Origin: Flavobacteriaceae bacterium UBA1682
GTDB lineage: Bacteria; Bacteroidota; Bacteroidia; Flavobacteriales; Flavobacteriaceae
Length of the DNA stretch: 64,000 bases
Direction of reading: 5' to 3'
NCBI GenBank assembly: GCA_002320285.1
Contig: DCKE01000014.1
Span: 1-64,000, forward strand
The notes below the pieces were generated by a model, which was not told where the DNA came from, searched no databases, and saw only the letters and a program-made list of their open reading frames with translations. Both the position numbers and the translations under genes were made by a program. Shown in pieces: positions 17,385-26,381 of this stretch. Numbering within the stretch: the first letter of the stretch is position 1; the number at the start of each line of letters is the position of its first letter.

Positions 17385-18314
17385 TTATTCTAAATTCTTA
17401 TCCGAGACAATAACCTCTCTCGGTGGCACTTTAAATGGCACTAAACCTGATTTTAAAATGATTCGCTGTCCTTTATAGCCTGCAATATACGCAGCAAATC
17501 CCGTACCAAGACCAGATTTACCTTGAAAATCGAGTACATATAACTTTCTAATAATAGGATAAGTTCCCTCAGCGATATTATTTTGGCTTGGTTTATAGTA
17601 CTTTCCGTCCTTTGGATTCTTAACAGCCAACACTTTTATTTGATCCACATGGCTTTTAAGCTCTGGTGTCGGTTGTAGTAACCAATTCAATCCAATAACC
17701 CCGACCGCATTGGGGTTTTTCTCTACATATTCAATTACTTCTTGGGTAGTAGGCAAGAAGTACACATTCTCTTTCGGGAATTCAGTAATTCCTGCATCTG
17801 TTTTAAACTGACGTACCACACTAGAATTGACATTATCAAACACCAACATCAAATCCTTATCTGACTTTTTGTCCTGAAGTGTCAACAAAGCTTGTTTGTA
17901 ATCGATCAAGGAATCTTTATGATTTTTATTTACAACAAACACTACAGCATCTGAGGCAAAGTGAGTAATTTTTGGCGTTACTTTACCTTCAAAACGAGCC
18001 AACTCTTCTTGATCTAAGGTTCTCGGTAAAACAGCAATCTGTGCACCTGCCTCAAAAATAGATTTTAAAATCTCCGCTTCCGATTTCTTCGTCAAGGTAA
18101 TCTTTGCTCTATCGTATTCACTTTCAAAAACGCGATTGACGTCTTCCACCACTGGAAAGACAGACTCTTCTACTAATATAGTCGCTGCGCCTGAAACTGT
18201 AGTTTCCACCACTTCATCCACCACATCCGTTTTTTCTTTTTTACACTGAGTCAGAGCAAATCCTAACAACATTAGAAAAAAAGATTTTTTTGCTAAGGAA
18301 TAAAAATTAGTCAT
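17385..18314 (-). CDS. PstS-like substrate-binding lipoprotein
   Basis: 309 residues with a lipoprotein signal (GFALTQC, Cys24). The fold pattern is that of PBP-like phosphate-binding proteins: an early ILVEESVFPVVEDV, then VVFVVNKNHKDS, and VGVIGLNWLL towards the C-terminal lobe. No pstCAB genes are near, so classical phosphate uptake is unlikely. Its position between the TonB genes and a TPR protein suggests a role in TonB-dependent uptake or envelope sensing (inference). Confidence 0.8.
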   Translation of the reverse strand: MTNFYSLAKKSFFLMLLGFALTQCKKEKTDVVDEVVETTVSGAATILVEESVFPVVEDVNRVFESEYDRAKITLTKKSEAEILKSIFEAGAQIAVLPRTLDQEELARFEGKVTPKITHFASDAVVFVVNKNHKDSLIDYKQALLTLQDKKSDKDLMLVFDNVNSSVVRQFKTDAGITEFPKENVYFLPTTQEVIEYVEKNPNAVGVIGLNWLLQPTPELKSHVDQIKVLAVKNPKDGKYYKPSQNNIAEGTYPIIRKLYVLDFQGKSGLGTGFAAYIAGYKGQRIILKSGLVPFKVPPREVIVSDKNLE

Positions 18315-18475
18315 AAGAGTTTGTTTTTATATTAGTTAATCCATTAATAAAGCCGAAAATCTCCTGTTTTAAAAACAGTACAATAGTCACATTATTCTGT
18401 CCTTAAAGGTATCAATTTTCAATGAAAGATGCCCCAGTATGTTAAATAAATCTTCTTTAAATTTATTACATACCA

Positions 18476-18511
18476 AAAAGCAGCGATTACTCTGTAGTAA
18501 ACGCTGCTTTT
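18476..18511 (-). terminator. Terminator after the downstream tonB
   Basis: AAAAGCAGCG (18476-18485) pairs with CGCTGCTTTT (18502-18511); the inner bases ATTACT/AGTAAA extend the stem. It ends the unit containing the shorter TonB and implies that the PstS-TPR pair has another promoter, which I could not find. Confidence 0.75.
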
Positions 18512-18515
18512 AAAT

Positions 18516-19385
18516 TTATTGAACTTGTATGGTTATGGGTAAAGTAAACTGTGAGCGCACTTTGCGATTGTTTTGCATGGCGGGTTTCCATTTTGGCATG
18601 CTTTGCAAAACCCTTAAGGCCTCTTTTCCCGCGCCATATCCCGGATCGCGCAAGATGCTAATATCGGAAAGTGAACCGTCTTTTTCGACTATGAATTTGA
18701 CAATCACTTGAATTTTCTTAATATCATTCCCCACTTCCGGCGACCTAAATCTCGAGATAAACATTTTATTAAAGGTAGCGAAACCACCAACAGGTTCGGC
18801 TTTTACCTGTACAAAATCCAAAACCTCGTTACCGGATTCGCCTTCATTTTCTCCACCAGCTACACCGTCACTGCCTTTCCCACTACCTATAGGATCTCCT
18901 GTACTAATAACACCTCCGACAACTCCTGCACGAGTTACGAAACCGGGGTCAGCGTCGATTAAATCAGCAGCTTTTGTAGGCTCTTCCGTTATCTTGCTAG
19001 CATCATCAGTCACTTTATAAGCCACATGACGCTTCATATCGACAGCAGAAGCGGGTGCTTCTTTGATCGGTTTAGCTTGCTTTTCATCATTAACCGGTTC
19101 GGGTTCCGGAATTTCTTTAACCGGAATAGCAATAGGCTTTGCATCCCAAACCACCGGTATATCACGTTCTATTGGAGCTACCGAATTGTCTCCTAAGCGA
19201 CCATCCAGAGCGCGAATGATTAAAGGAGAGGAAATCGCCAAGCCAAATAAGGCAAATCCAGCAAATAAAGCAATCGTAGTAATTCTCGGGTTCTCTGAGC
19301 GTAAGGTATAAGCTCCATACTTTTGGTTGCGGTTTTCAAATACGATATCCAACCACTCTTTTCGAAAGATATTTAATTTTGACAT
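18516..19385 (-). CDS. tonB: TonB-family energy transducer, paralogue without a poly-proline spacer
   Basis: 289 residues, inner membrane. It has the same start as its neighbour at 20026-20877 (MSKLNIFRKEWLDIVFE), a membrane segment near 35-55 and a C-terminal TonB domain (FIVEKDGSLSDISILRDPG; MPKWKPAMQNNRKVRSQFTL). The periplasmic spacer has only scattered prolines (KEIPEPEPVNDE) in place of the proline runs of its paralogue and is instead rich in Gly, Glu and Asp. The two genes clearly arose by duplication. It is separated from the main exb operon by a terminator, so it may be regulated separately. Confidence 0.88.
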   Translation of the reverse strand: MSKLNIFRKEWLDIVFENRNQKYGAYTLRSENPRITTIALFAGFALFGLAISSPLIIRALDGRLGDNSVAPIERDIPVVWDAKPIAIPVKEIPEPEPVNDEKQAKPIKEAPASAVDMKRHVAYKVTDDASKITEEPTKAADLIDADPGFVTRAGVVGGVISTGDPIGSGKGSDGVAGGENEGESGNEVLDFVQVKAEPVGGFATFNKMFISRFRSPEVGNDIKKIQVIVKFIVEKDGSLSDISILRDPGYGAGKEALRVLQSMPKWKPAMQNNRKVRSQFTLPITIQVQ

Positions 19386-19455
19386 AAGCTATTTTATAAA
19401 TGGTTATAGCTAAAAATTAATCTGTTAATCCATAGTAAAACATCGAGTACAGCAA

Positions 19456-19812
19456 TTAGCATACTCTATATTTCAACAAGCAATCCTTGTAAAAACAGCT
19501 GTGATTTACAATTTCCCGTCCACCAATCCCACAGGGATCTACATCCGCGAGCCTTCGAATATGGATCTCTTGATTTTTGATCCTGCTCTCTTTTAAATAT
19601 AGAACAATTATCAACAACTTCCAAGTAAAAATCACCATTACCGCAATAAAAGAATCAAATAATTGCGAATACCCGTCAAAGACCGTCAATACCCTGCTAT
19701 ATAACAGGACCAAGTATCCAAATAGCGCTAAAAAAGCCAAATCTAAAAGTAATAGAAACAAAAAGGCGAACTTATTTCTAAGTTCGCCTTTACTATAAAG
19801 TATGCTATGCAT
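19456..19812 (-). CDS. Doubtful membrane-protein ORF running through a terminator
   Basis: 118 codons with three hydrophobic stretches (about residues 15-40 and 50-72) and an unusual Cys-containing tail (DVDPCGIGGREI). It starts 2 nt after the small protein gene at 19814, but its codons 7-17 lie inside a perfect hairpin that looks like the terminator of the upstream operon. It is not recognised. It could be a real small gene at the end of the operon or a remnant filling the gap between the two tonB genes. Confidence 0.35.
   Translation of the reverse strand: MHSILYSKGELRNKFAFLFLLLLDLAFLALFGYLVLLYSRVLTVFDGYSQLFDSFIAVMVIFTWKLLIIVLYLKESRIKNQEIHIRRLADVDPCGIGGREIVNHSCFYKDCLLKYRVC
19762..19791 (-). 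terminator. Terminator of the exbB-exbD-exbD-tonB operon
   Basis: Perfect 13-bp stem AAAGGCGAACTTA (19762-19774) / TAAGTTCGCCTTT (19779-19791) with a 4-base loop; on the minus strand it is followed by a short T run (to TTTTTG). It lies 23 nt past the stop of the small membrane protein. Confidence 0.8.
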
Positions 19813-19813
19813 T

Positions 19814-20026
19814 TTAACTTAACAATCTAAAGAATCTAAATCCCGCGTACACGATCAAAACGACTCCAAACAATAATCTATTCGTATATTCAATATCAAT
19901 AGGCATGGCTTTCCAAACAATAAAAAGCACTCCCAAACACAGATAGAGAAAAAAGAAGAAAAGACCAAAAACAAACAGAAATCGCTGTAAAGGCGATTTC
20001 TGTTTAAATTTATCATTCCAATTCAT
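19814..20026 (-). CDS. Small membrane protein coupled to tonB
   Basis: 70 residues, MNWNDKFKQKSPLQRFLF onward, with two membrane segments (about 15-37 and 48-66). Its ATG overlaps the tonB stop in a TAATG arrangement, so translation is coupled. A longer frame back to 20101 lies entirely within tonB and is not used. I do not recognise a named family; small two-segment proteins at this place in exb-tonB clusters are plausible accessory subunits. Confidence 0.65.
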   Translation of the reverse strand: MNWNDKFKQKSPLQRFLFVFGLFFFFLYLCLGVLFIVWKAMPIDIEYTNRLLFGVVLIVYAGFRFFRLLS

Positions 20027-20877
20027 TACTGAACTTGAATTGTAATCGGTAGTGTAAACTGCGATCTTACGTTTTTCCCGTTTTGAACAGCTGGTTTCCA
20101 CTTTGGCATATTTTGCAATACACGTACAGCTTCTTTACCTGCTCCATAACCAGGATCACGTAAAACAGTGATATCTGTTAATGATCCGTCTTTCTCTACA
20201 ATGAATTTTACAATAACTTGTATTTTCTTTACACTAGAATCGATATCTGGTGTTCTGAATCTACTGATGAAAGTTTTGTTAAATCCAGCCATACCTCCAG
20301 GAGGCGAAGCTGAAACTTGAACAGCGATAAATACTTTGTTTCCATCATCATCTCCATCTACTGGTTTGGTGCCTTTATCGGCATTTCCTGTAGACTCTCC
20401 TGTTTTGATGTCTCCTTTTTCTTTATCTCCTTTTGCATCTTTAGTACCCGGATCTTTATCTCTAAAGTCTTCTACTTTTGCAATCTCCTCAACTACTTTT
20501 TCTTTTTCAACCACTTTTGGCGGTGTGAATTTTTTGGTATCAACAACCGACTTCGTAGCCTCTGGCGGCGGTGGCGGTGCTTCAACTGGAGGTGGAGGTG
20601 GAAGCTCAACTGGTGGAGGTGGTGGTGTAGCCAAATCTACCAGCGTAATTTCGGTATCCAAAGGAGCATCTTTTTTATTATTTCCTAATGAACCTTCAAT
20701 CGCTTTAATAATAAGAGGAGAAGCTAGTCCAACTCCGAACAACGCAATTCCTGCAAATAAAGCAAAAGTCGTCACTTTAGGATTTTCAGAACGCAATTGA
20801 TAAGCTCCGTAAGACTTGTTACGTCCTTCAAAAACTATATCAAGCCATTCTTTCCTAAAAATATTTAATTTTGACAT
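20026..20877 (-). CDS. tonB: TonB energy transducer
   Basis: 283 residues. Cytoplasmic start, one membrane segment (about 37-57), a proline-rich periplasmic spacer with runs of five prolines (PPPPPVELPPPPPVEAPPPP, about 84-105), a Lys/Glu-rich stretch, and a C-terminal TonB domain (GFNKTFISRFRTPDID; FIVEKDGSLTDITVLRDPG; KWKPAVQNGKNVRSQF). It transmits the proton-motive force from ExbB/ExbD to outer-membrane transporters such as the SusC protein here. It is the fourth gene of exbB-exbD-exbD-tonB. Confidence 0.93.
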   Translation of the reverse strand: MSKLNIFRKEWLDIVFEGRNKSYGAYQLRSENPKVTTFALFAGIALFGVGLASPLIIKAIEGSLGNNKKDAPLDTEITLVDLATPPPPPVELPPPPPVEAPPPPPEATKSVVDTKKFTPPKVVEKEKVVEEIAKVEDFRDKDPGTKDAKGDKEKGDIKTGESTGNADKGTKPVDGDDDGNKVFIAVQVSASPPGGMAGFNKTFISRFRTPDIDSSVKKIQVIVKFIVEKDGSLTDITVLRDPGYGAGKEAVRVLQNMPKWKPAVQNGKNVRSQFTLPITIQVQ

Positions 20878-20907
20878 GGTCTAAAATTTTAAGTTGATAC
20901 TAGTTAC

Positions 20908-21450
20908 CTAGTTTTCTCCAAGTATAGCGAGATCTTCTGGTGTCATATCAACAATAGCATAAGCTTTTACATTGGTAATCGCCATCTCATCCAAAATATC
21001 CACCAAGTTTCTATAATTAGAATTCTTACTTGGTTTAATAATCACGATCAATCCTTTTTCAGGATCTCCAGTAATTTGAGGAACAGATTTTACTTTTTTC
21101 AAAAGCTCGATTCTAATTCCCTCTTTACCGTAAGTTTGATCGGCTGGTCCTTCTAATGGGGTATCTGTTTTCCCCATATACCATTTCATTTTATTATCCG
21201 CACCTATCAAGATTGTCATCGTACGTTCTTCAGAAACCAAGGTCTCTGTATCAACGTCATCTTTCTTATCTTTATCTGGCATAGCCAAATTCATAGACTG
21301 CGGTTTATTCATCGAGGTCGTCAACATGAAGAAAGTAATCAATAAGAATGCCAAATCCACCATCGCGGTTAAATCTACCCCGGAGTTTTGTTTTTTACTT
21401 CTTACCTTTTTACCCTTACCGTCGCCGCCTCCTGTATTTAATTCTGCCAT
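20908..21450 (-). CDS. exbD: ExbD/TolR biopolymer transport protein (second copy)
   Basis: 180 residues. A basic cytoplasmic tail (KGKKVRSKKQNSG) leads to one membrane segment with the essential Asp in VDLTAMVDLAFLLITFFML, then a periplasmic ExbD domain (GLIVIIKPSKNSNYRNLVDILDEM). With ExbB it forms the proton channel that powers TonB. It lies 22 nt after the first exbD and 30 nt before tonB. Confidence 0.92.
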   Translation of the reverse strand: MAELNTGGGDGKGKKVRSKKQNSGVDLTAMVDLAFLLITFFMLTTSMNKPQSMNLAMPDKDKKDDVDTETLVSEERTMTILIGADNKMKWYMGKTDTPLEGPADQTYGKEGIRIELLKKVKSVPQITGDPEKGLIVIIKPSKNSNYRNLVDILDEMAITNVKAYAIVDMTPEDLAILGEN

Positions 21451-21472
21451 TTACAGTTTGAAATTTTAATGA

Positions 21473-22084
21473 TTAAAAATCTTCATTTCTCAGTCCTGTA
21501 ACCAAGAAGAAACGATTTACTTTTTGATCTTGGAGAATATCGATTACTTTTTTGATAGTCGGATATTCTTCTTTTGCATCTCCTTTGATAGCAACATCAA
21601 GTACTTTATTATCTAAATCTCTAACCGCTACACGTGCAGATTGAACCCAATCTTTAAGTTGGTTATCCAATGAATCCGTTGGGATTCCAACTTGAACTGC
21701 TTTATTTCTTACATCATGTGGTAAGTTTAAAAACTGTTTTAAAGCTGTAATTGGCGTACCTATACCTTCTAAATTTGAGAATTCTTCTTTTTCCTTTTCA
21801 GTGAAATCGATATTGTATTTTTGTCCCATTTGAGAAAGAGTTTCCTTACGGTTTTCTTTTCCTAACACTCCAAAAAACACTTTATGTTCTCCAATAGTAA
21901 GCGTAGCTAAATTAGTTTCAGGCAATTTTGTTTGTACTGTCGATGCAGGAGTATCAACAGGCAAAGCTTCTGGAAGTTTTGCTGTCGATGTCAACACGAA
22001 GAAAGTTAGAAGTAGGAACGACACATCACACATCGCGGTCATGTCTACTCTCATACTTTTCTTTGACATTTTAACTTTAGCCAT
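21473..22084 (-). CDS. exbD: ExbD/TolR biopolymer transport protein (first copy)
   Basis: 203 residues with the membrane segment VDMTAMCDVSFLLLTFFVL carrying the conserved Asp, and a periplasmic domain ending in KVIDILQDQKVNRFFLVTGL. It differs from the second ExbD in having an insert (about 60-115) with helical character. Two non-identical ExbD proteins per cluster are usual in Bacteroidota. Confidence 0.92.
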   Translation of the reverse strand: MAKVKMSKKSMRVDMTAMCDVSFLLLTFFVLTSTAKLPEALPVDTPASTVQTKLPETNLATLTIGEHKVFFGVLGKENRKETLSQMGQKYNIDFTEKEKEEFSNLEGIGTPITALKQFLNLPHDVRNKAVQVGIPTDSLDNQLKDWVQSARVAVRDLDNKVLDVAIKGDAKEEYPTIKKVIDILQDQKVNRFFLVTGLRNEDF

Positions 22085-22146
22085 TTTATATTTTCTTTTA
22101 TAATGCTATGACAAGCACAGCCTTATTGATGATTAAACTCCTAATA

Positions 22147-22986
22147 TTATTTATTGATACCCGCTTTGAATCTTCTGTAAGATTGCGTGATAGCAAATCC
22201 AGCCTCATCAATAGAGTAAGTCAATTTATCAATTTTAGTTGTAAAAGCATTGTACATAACAATAGCCAAAGTAGAAGTACCAATACCTGTAGCAGTACAA
22301 ACTAATGCCTCAGAAATACCTGTTGCAAGAGCTGATGAATCTGGAGTACCTGTAGTTGCCAAAGCAGAGAACGCTTTGATCATCCCCGTAACCGTACCTA
22401 ACAAACCTACTAATGTACCGATAGATACTAAAGTTGCCAATACAATCATATTTTTCTCCAACATCGGCATTTCCAATGTAGTCGCTTCTTCGATTTCTTT
22501 TTGGATCGTTTCAGTAGCTTTTTCGCTATCTAAACCTTCTCTCTTCACTTGTTGGTATTTAATTAAACCAGCTTTCACAACATTAGCAACAGAACCTTGC
22601 TGTGCGTCACATTCTTCGATAGCTTGTTCAATTTTACCTTGGTTGATAGTAGCTTGTACATTTTGTACGAACTCACCAACATTTCCTTTTCCTGCAGCTC
22701 TTCCGATTACGATGAATCTTTCGATAGAAAACACAATTGTCATTGTCAATAAACCAATTAAAGCAGCAACAACGATTCCTCCTTTATATACCATACCTAG
22801 TATATTTCCTGGTAGAGGATGTCCATTTGGATCACCATTTTCAAAATTCGATGAATGTCCTAGTAATAAACTCCAGACTAAATATCCGAAAATAATACAA
22901 AGAAAAACTGCTGCACCTGCAAATAATTTGGATGCTTTTGAACTAGATCCTACTTTCTCAACTGATTCGTTTGATACGTTTGTCAT
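22147..22986 (-). CDS. exbB: ExbB/TolQ-family proton channel protein
   Basis: 279 residues. Membrane segments lie near 20-42 and 70-92 (GGIVVAALIGLLTMTIVFSIERF), with the MotA/TolQ/ExbB core near 180-245 (LGTVTGMIKAFSAL; ATGISEALVCTATGIGTSTLAIVMYN). It forms the pentameric channel around ExbD. It is the first gene of the operon, with a -7 box at 23069-23062. Confidence 0.93.
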   Translation of the reverse strand: MTNVSNESVEKVGSSSKASKLFAGAAVFLCIIFGYLVWSLLLGHSSNFENGDPNGHPLPGNILGMVYKGGIVVAALIGLLTMTIVFSIERFIVIGRAAGKGNVGEFVQNVQATINQGKIEQAIEECDAQQGSVANVVKAGLIKYQQVKREGLDSEKATETIQKEIEEATTLEMPMLEKNMIVLATLVSIGTLVGLLGTVTGMIKAFSALATTGTPDSSALATGISEALVCTATGIGTSTLAIVMYNAFTTKIDKLTYSIDEAGFAITQSYRRFKAGINK

Positions 22987-23061
22987 TTTTTTAAAATTTT
23001 AATTCTTTTTTTTATTCAATTATTATTCAACATTTTCCTCATTTCATTCATATGAGTGTCG

Positions 23062-23069
23062 CAAATTTA
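23062..23069 (-). promoter_or_regulatory. -7 box for the exbB operon
   Basis: TAAATTTG on the minus strand, a full match to TAnnTTTG, about 76 bp before the exbB start. No -33 TTG at the right distance. The remaining intergenic stretch to 23317 is very AT-rich and otherwise shows only the facing box at 23279. Confidence 0.5.
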
Positions 23070-23278
23070 TGTTTTTAGATCAAATAAAAAAATTAAAATG
23101 GTTTTTTTTACTACCAACTTACTTTCGATTTAATAAAAAAGACATATTTCACTGTTTATGAAGTCCATTTGTTAAGCAAATGTAAATATAATAATTCTAA
23201 ATTATCACTAAATTGTTTTAGAGATTTTATTTTAATCTACAAAAACTAATTATAACTCAAAAAATGGCTTCAACCAAC

Positions 23279-23286
23279 TATATTTG
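23279..23286 (+). promoter_or_regulatory. -7 box for the DUF853 ATPase gene
   Basis: TATATTTG, a full match to TAnnTTTG. It lies downstream of the first possible ATG (23264) and upstream of ATG 23318, which decides the start. Predicted transcription start near 23292. Confidence 0.5.
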
Positions 23287-23317
23287 TATTAGTGAAACCC
23301 CAGAAAAAAAACCATAT

Positions 23318-24850
23318 ATGAAAAAAGATAATTTTATCGAGCAAATAAAATCCGGTTACACTTTTAAGGAAGATTTTATTATAATTGGTGGTGCGGTATA
23401 CGAAAATGCTGTTATTCCAGATCTTTTTGTACGGATTCCGCTTCAAACCTTAAACCGTCATGGTCTTATTTCTGGTGCTACGGGTACGGGAAAGACCAAA
23501 ACGATTCAAGTATTATCCGAGCAACTTTCGCTAAAGGGAATTCCGGTTTTGATGATGGATGTCAAAGGTGATTTTAGCGGTATTGCAACGAGCGGAACTA
23601 GTTCCGCCTTTATCGAGGATCGTCACCGTCAAATGAACCTTCCTTACTCTTCAAAAGGATTCCCGGTAGAATTGTTATCCCTATCCGAACAAAAGGGTGT
23701 TCGCCTGCGCGCTACGGTATCGGAATTTGGTCCCGTACTGTTTTCGCGTATACTCGAACTCAACGATACACAAGCCGGCGTAGTCTCGTTGGTTTTTAAA
23801 TATTGCGACGATAACAACTTATTGTTACTCGATCTGAAAGACTTTAAAAAAACCTTACAATACCTCACCAATGAAGGGAAAAAGGAGATCGAATCGGAGT
23901 ACGGGAAAATATCGACCGCTTCTTCGGGTACTATACTTCGGAAAATGGTGGAGTTGGAACAACAAGGTGCTGAACTATTTTTTGGAGAAACGTCTTTTGA
24001 CATTACCGATTTAATGCGGGTAGACGAAAACGGCCTCGGCTACGTCAACATACTTCGCATCAACGACATACAAGACAAGCCCAAACTTTTCTCTACTTTT
24101 ATGCTGAGTTTGCTGGCTCAAGTGTACTCACAAATGCCGGAACAAGGCGATAGCGGACAACCCGAACTCGTTATTTTTATCGATGAAGCCCATTTGATTT
24201 TTGACAACGCCAGTAAAACGCTGCTCAATCAAATTGAAACCATTGTAAAATTAATTCGTTCCAAAGGAGTCGGTATATTCTTTATCACACAAAACCCCAA
24301 CGACATCCCCAATGGAGTTTTGGCACAATTGGGATTAAAAATACAACACGCCCTTCGCGCTTTTACGGAAAAAGATCGCAAAGCCATCAAAGCGGCTTCT
24401 GAAAACTTCCCTATTTCAGAATTTTACGCCACCTCAGAGCTGCTGAATCAACTTCCAACTGGTGAAGCCTTGGTCACAGCACTCAATGAGAAAGGAGTAC
24501 CTACTCCATTGGTGCAATGTATGATGCGCGCGCCAATGAGTCGTATGGACATATTGAGCGATTCCGAAATCATTGCCATTACCGAAAAATCTAGTTTGGT
24601 AAAGAAATACAACAACACTATTGATCGAGAAAGTGCTTATGAAATGCTGACTGCACGGGTTGCGCAGATCAATCAACAACAGGAACAAGAAGCTCAAAGC
24701 ACGGCAAAAAAACCGACGCCACCGCCTGCGCGAAACACTAAGACAGCCGATCCATATAAACCCATCGTAAAAGTACTAACCAGTGCTACTTTTATCCGCG
24801 GTGCTTTTGGGATTTTGTCTAAGATATTTAGTGGTTCCTCTAAAAAATAA
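23318..24850 (+). CDS. DUF853 / HerA-like P-loop ATPase
   Basis: 510 residues from ATG 23318. Walker A is SGATGTGKTKT near residues 52-62, Walker B is VIFIDEAHLIF near 290-300, followed by FFITQNPND. The family (DUF853, YjgR-like) is related to HerA/FtsK DNA-pumping ATPases, but its role is not established. A C-terminal Pro/Gln-rich tail ends in a hydrophobic FGILSKIFSG segment. The 23264 start is rejected because a perfect -7 box follows it; MKKDNFIEQIKSGYTF also looks like the normal N-terminus. Confidence 0.85.
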   Translation: MKKDNFIEQIKSGYTFKEDFIIIGGAVYENAVIPDLFVRIPLQTLNRHGLISGATGTGKTKTIQVLSEQLSLKGIPVLMMDVKGDFSGIATSGTSSAFIEDRHRQMNLPYSSKGFPVELLSLSEQKGVRLRATVSEFGPVLFSRILELNDTQAGVVSLVFKYCDDNNLLLLDLKDFKKTLQYLTNEGKKEIESEYGKISTASSGTILRKMVELEQQGAELFFGETSFDITDLMRVDENGLGYVNILRINDIQDKPKLFSTFMLSLLAQVYSQMPEQGDSGQPELVIFIDEAHLIFDNASKTLLNQIETIVKLIRSKGVGIFFITQNPNDIPNGVLAQLGLKIQHALRAFTEKDRKAIKAASENFPISEFYATSELLNQLPTGEALVTALNEKGVPTPLVQCMMRAPMSRMDILSDSEIIAITEKSSLVKKYNNTIDRESAYEMLTARVAQINQQQEQEAQSTAKKPTPPPARNTKTADPYKPIVKVLTSATFIRGAFGILSKIFSGSSKK

Positions 24851-24854
24851 ATAC

Positions 24855-24887
24855 AAAGATCCGCAGCTTAATTAAGTTGCGGATCTT
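24855..24887. terminator. Hairpin between convergent genes
   Basis: AAAGATCCGCAGCTT pairs with AAGTTGCGGATCTTT around an AATT loop. T runs are short on both sides, so strength is uncertain. It separates the DUF853 and kmo genes. Confidence 0.7.
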
Positions 24888-24890
24888 TCA

Positions 24891-26228
24891 TTACAATTTA
24901 CTCAATATTAAATTTTCTACTTCAGCCGTTTGCCAGCTCTCTGAAATACCGGGCAGCAGCATCACTTCATCCATAATGCTTTTTTGGTGATCCCCTATCT
25001 CCAGAGCTTCGCGATAGGGTTTATGACTAAATGTAACCCGATCGTATAGCGGCAACCATTTCTCAGGATGACGCGCGGTAAACCAGGCCTCAATTTTCTT
25101 GCGCAAAAGAAAGTCCGGATCGGCAGTCTTGGTGCTCATTTCGATAAAATTTCTGTAGGACAACTCAGCTATCGCATCGGCATTGGGCTTTCTCAATTGC
25201 TGATATTCCTTAAAAATACGCAACCAATCATCGCCATGCTCTTGGATTAATTCATACAGTTGCGTGATGTCTTCAAATCCAGCATTCATACCCTGCCCAT
25301 AGAAAGGAACTATAGCATGAGCCGCATCGCCAATCAAAGCCACTTTATCTTCAAAGGTCCAAGGAAAACATTGCGTGGTTACTAAAGAGCTCGTTGGGTT
25401 TTTGAAGAAATCCCGACTCAAGTTTGGTATTAAGTCTTTGGTATCTGGAAAAAACTCTTCAAAGAAAGCGGTGACATCCTTTTCGTCTTGCAAGCTTTCA
25501 ATTGAGTATTTGCCTTCGAAAGGTATAAACAAAGTACAGGTAAAACTCCCCTCCAGATTAGGTAAGGCAATCAACATAAATTCCCCTCTAGGCCAGATGT
25601 GAAATGAGTTTTTATCGATCAGATGTTTTCCCAAGCTATTGGCTTCAATCTTAAGTTCCTTATAACCGATATTCAAAAAATGTTGTTGATAGTCAAATCT
25701 ATTTTGCTTTTGCATGCGATTTCTGACTTTGGAGAAAGCACCATCTGCACCGAATATTTTATCGTATTTCAGCTCCTCCCAGGGGCCTCTTTCCGCATCT
25801 CCTATATATATGATTCCCTCTGAAAGTTTGACATCCCAAATTTTCTTCTCGAAGAAAAATTCAACTCCTTCTTTCTCGGTCAAATCGATCATCAAACGAT
25901 TTAACTCCCCTCGAGATATCGAATAGATACTCTCGCCTTCCATTCCATATTTTTGATAGGCAATATCTCCTTGAACAGTATGTATGGCTCGTTTATCCAT
26001 CGGGATAGCTATCTCGCGAATTGCATCGCCTATACCTACACCGTCCAATGCTTTCCAACCTCTTGTCGACATCGCTAAATTAATCGAACGTCCGGAAAAA
26101 TCAATTTTTCTGATATCCTCACTGCGGTCAAAAACATGAACCTCATGACCTGCTTTTTTTAAATAAAGGGCCAGTAGACTACCTACTAATCCTGATCCAA
26201 CTATAGCAATTCTAACTGGTTGTTGCAT
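24891..26228 (-). CDS. kmo: Kynurenine 3-monooxygenase
   Basis: 445 residues, FAD-dependent; converts kynurenine to 3-hydroxykynurenine using NADPH and oxygen. The Rossmann motif is IVGSGLVGSLLALYLKKAG (about 8-26), the active-site Arg lies in FSGRSINLAMSTRG, and the second FAD motif is ALIGDAAHAIVPFYGQGMN. The C-terminus lacks a clear membrane anchor. Kynureninase lies 1.5 kb away with an unusual ureohydrolase-fold gene between them. The tryptophan dioxygenase and 3-hydroxyanthranilate dioxygenase are not in this window. Confidence 0.93.
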   Translation of the reverse strand: MQQPVRIAIVGSGLVGSLLALYLKKAGHEVHVFDRSEDIRKIDFSGRSINLAMSTRGWKALDGVGIGDAIREIAIPMDKRAIHTVQGDIAYQKYGMEGESIYSISRGELNRLMIDLTEKEGVEFFFEKKIWDVKLSEGIIYIGDAERGPWEELKYDKIFGADGAFSKVRNRMQKQNRFDYQQHFLNIGYKELKIEANSLGKHLIDKNSFHIWPRGEFMLIALPNLEGSFTCTLFIPFEGKYSIESLQDEKDVTAFFEEFFPDTKDLIPNLSRDFFKNPTSSLVTTQCFPWTFEDKVALIGDAAHAIVPFYGQGMNAGFEDITQLYELIQEHGDDWLRIFKEYQQLRKPNADAIAELSYRNFIEMSTKTADPDFLLRKKIEAWFTARHPEKWLPLYDRVTFSHKPYREALEIGDHQKSIMDEVMLLPGISESWQTAEVENLILSKL

Positions 26229-26381
26229 TTTATCTCGATTAATTATTATTATTTATTACCTAATTTTAAATCCTTTGTAGCCACTAATTATTAATAAATA
26301 TTTTTATTAATTGATAATTATTCGTTTTTTCATCTATTTTTTAATAAATTTACTACTATTACTAATCAAAAAAAATAAGTT

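Noticed and set aside
19456..19580. tRNA-like sequence in the tail of the doubtful ORF
   Set aside because: The unusual translated tail suggested an RNA gene, but no cloverleaf or T-loop sequence can be drawn on either strand.
20317..20800. Two plus-strand frames (123 and 154 codons) antisense to tonB
   Set aside because: Low-complexity Gly/Trp or Gly/Ser stretches produced by the poly-proline codons on the other strand.
22250..23002. 250-codon plus-strand frame
   Set aside because: It is antisense to exbB, which has clear family motifs; the long open frame is a codon-bias effect.
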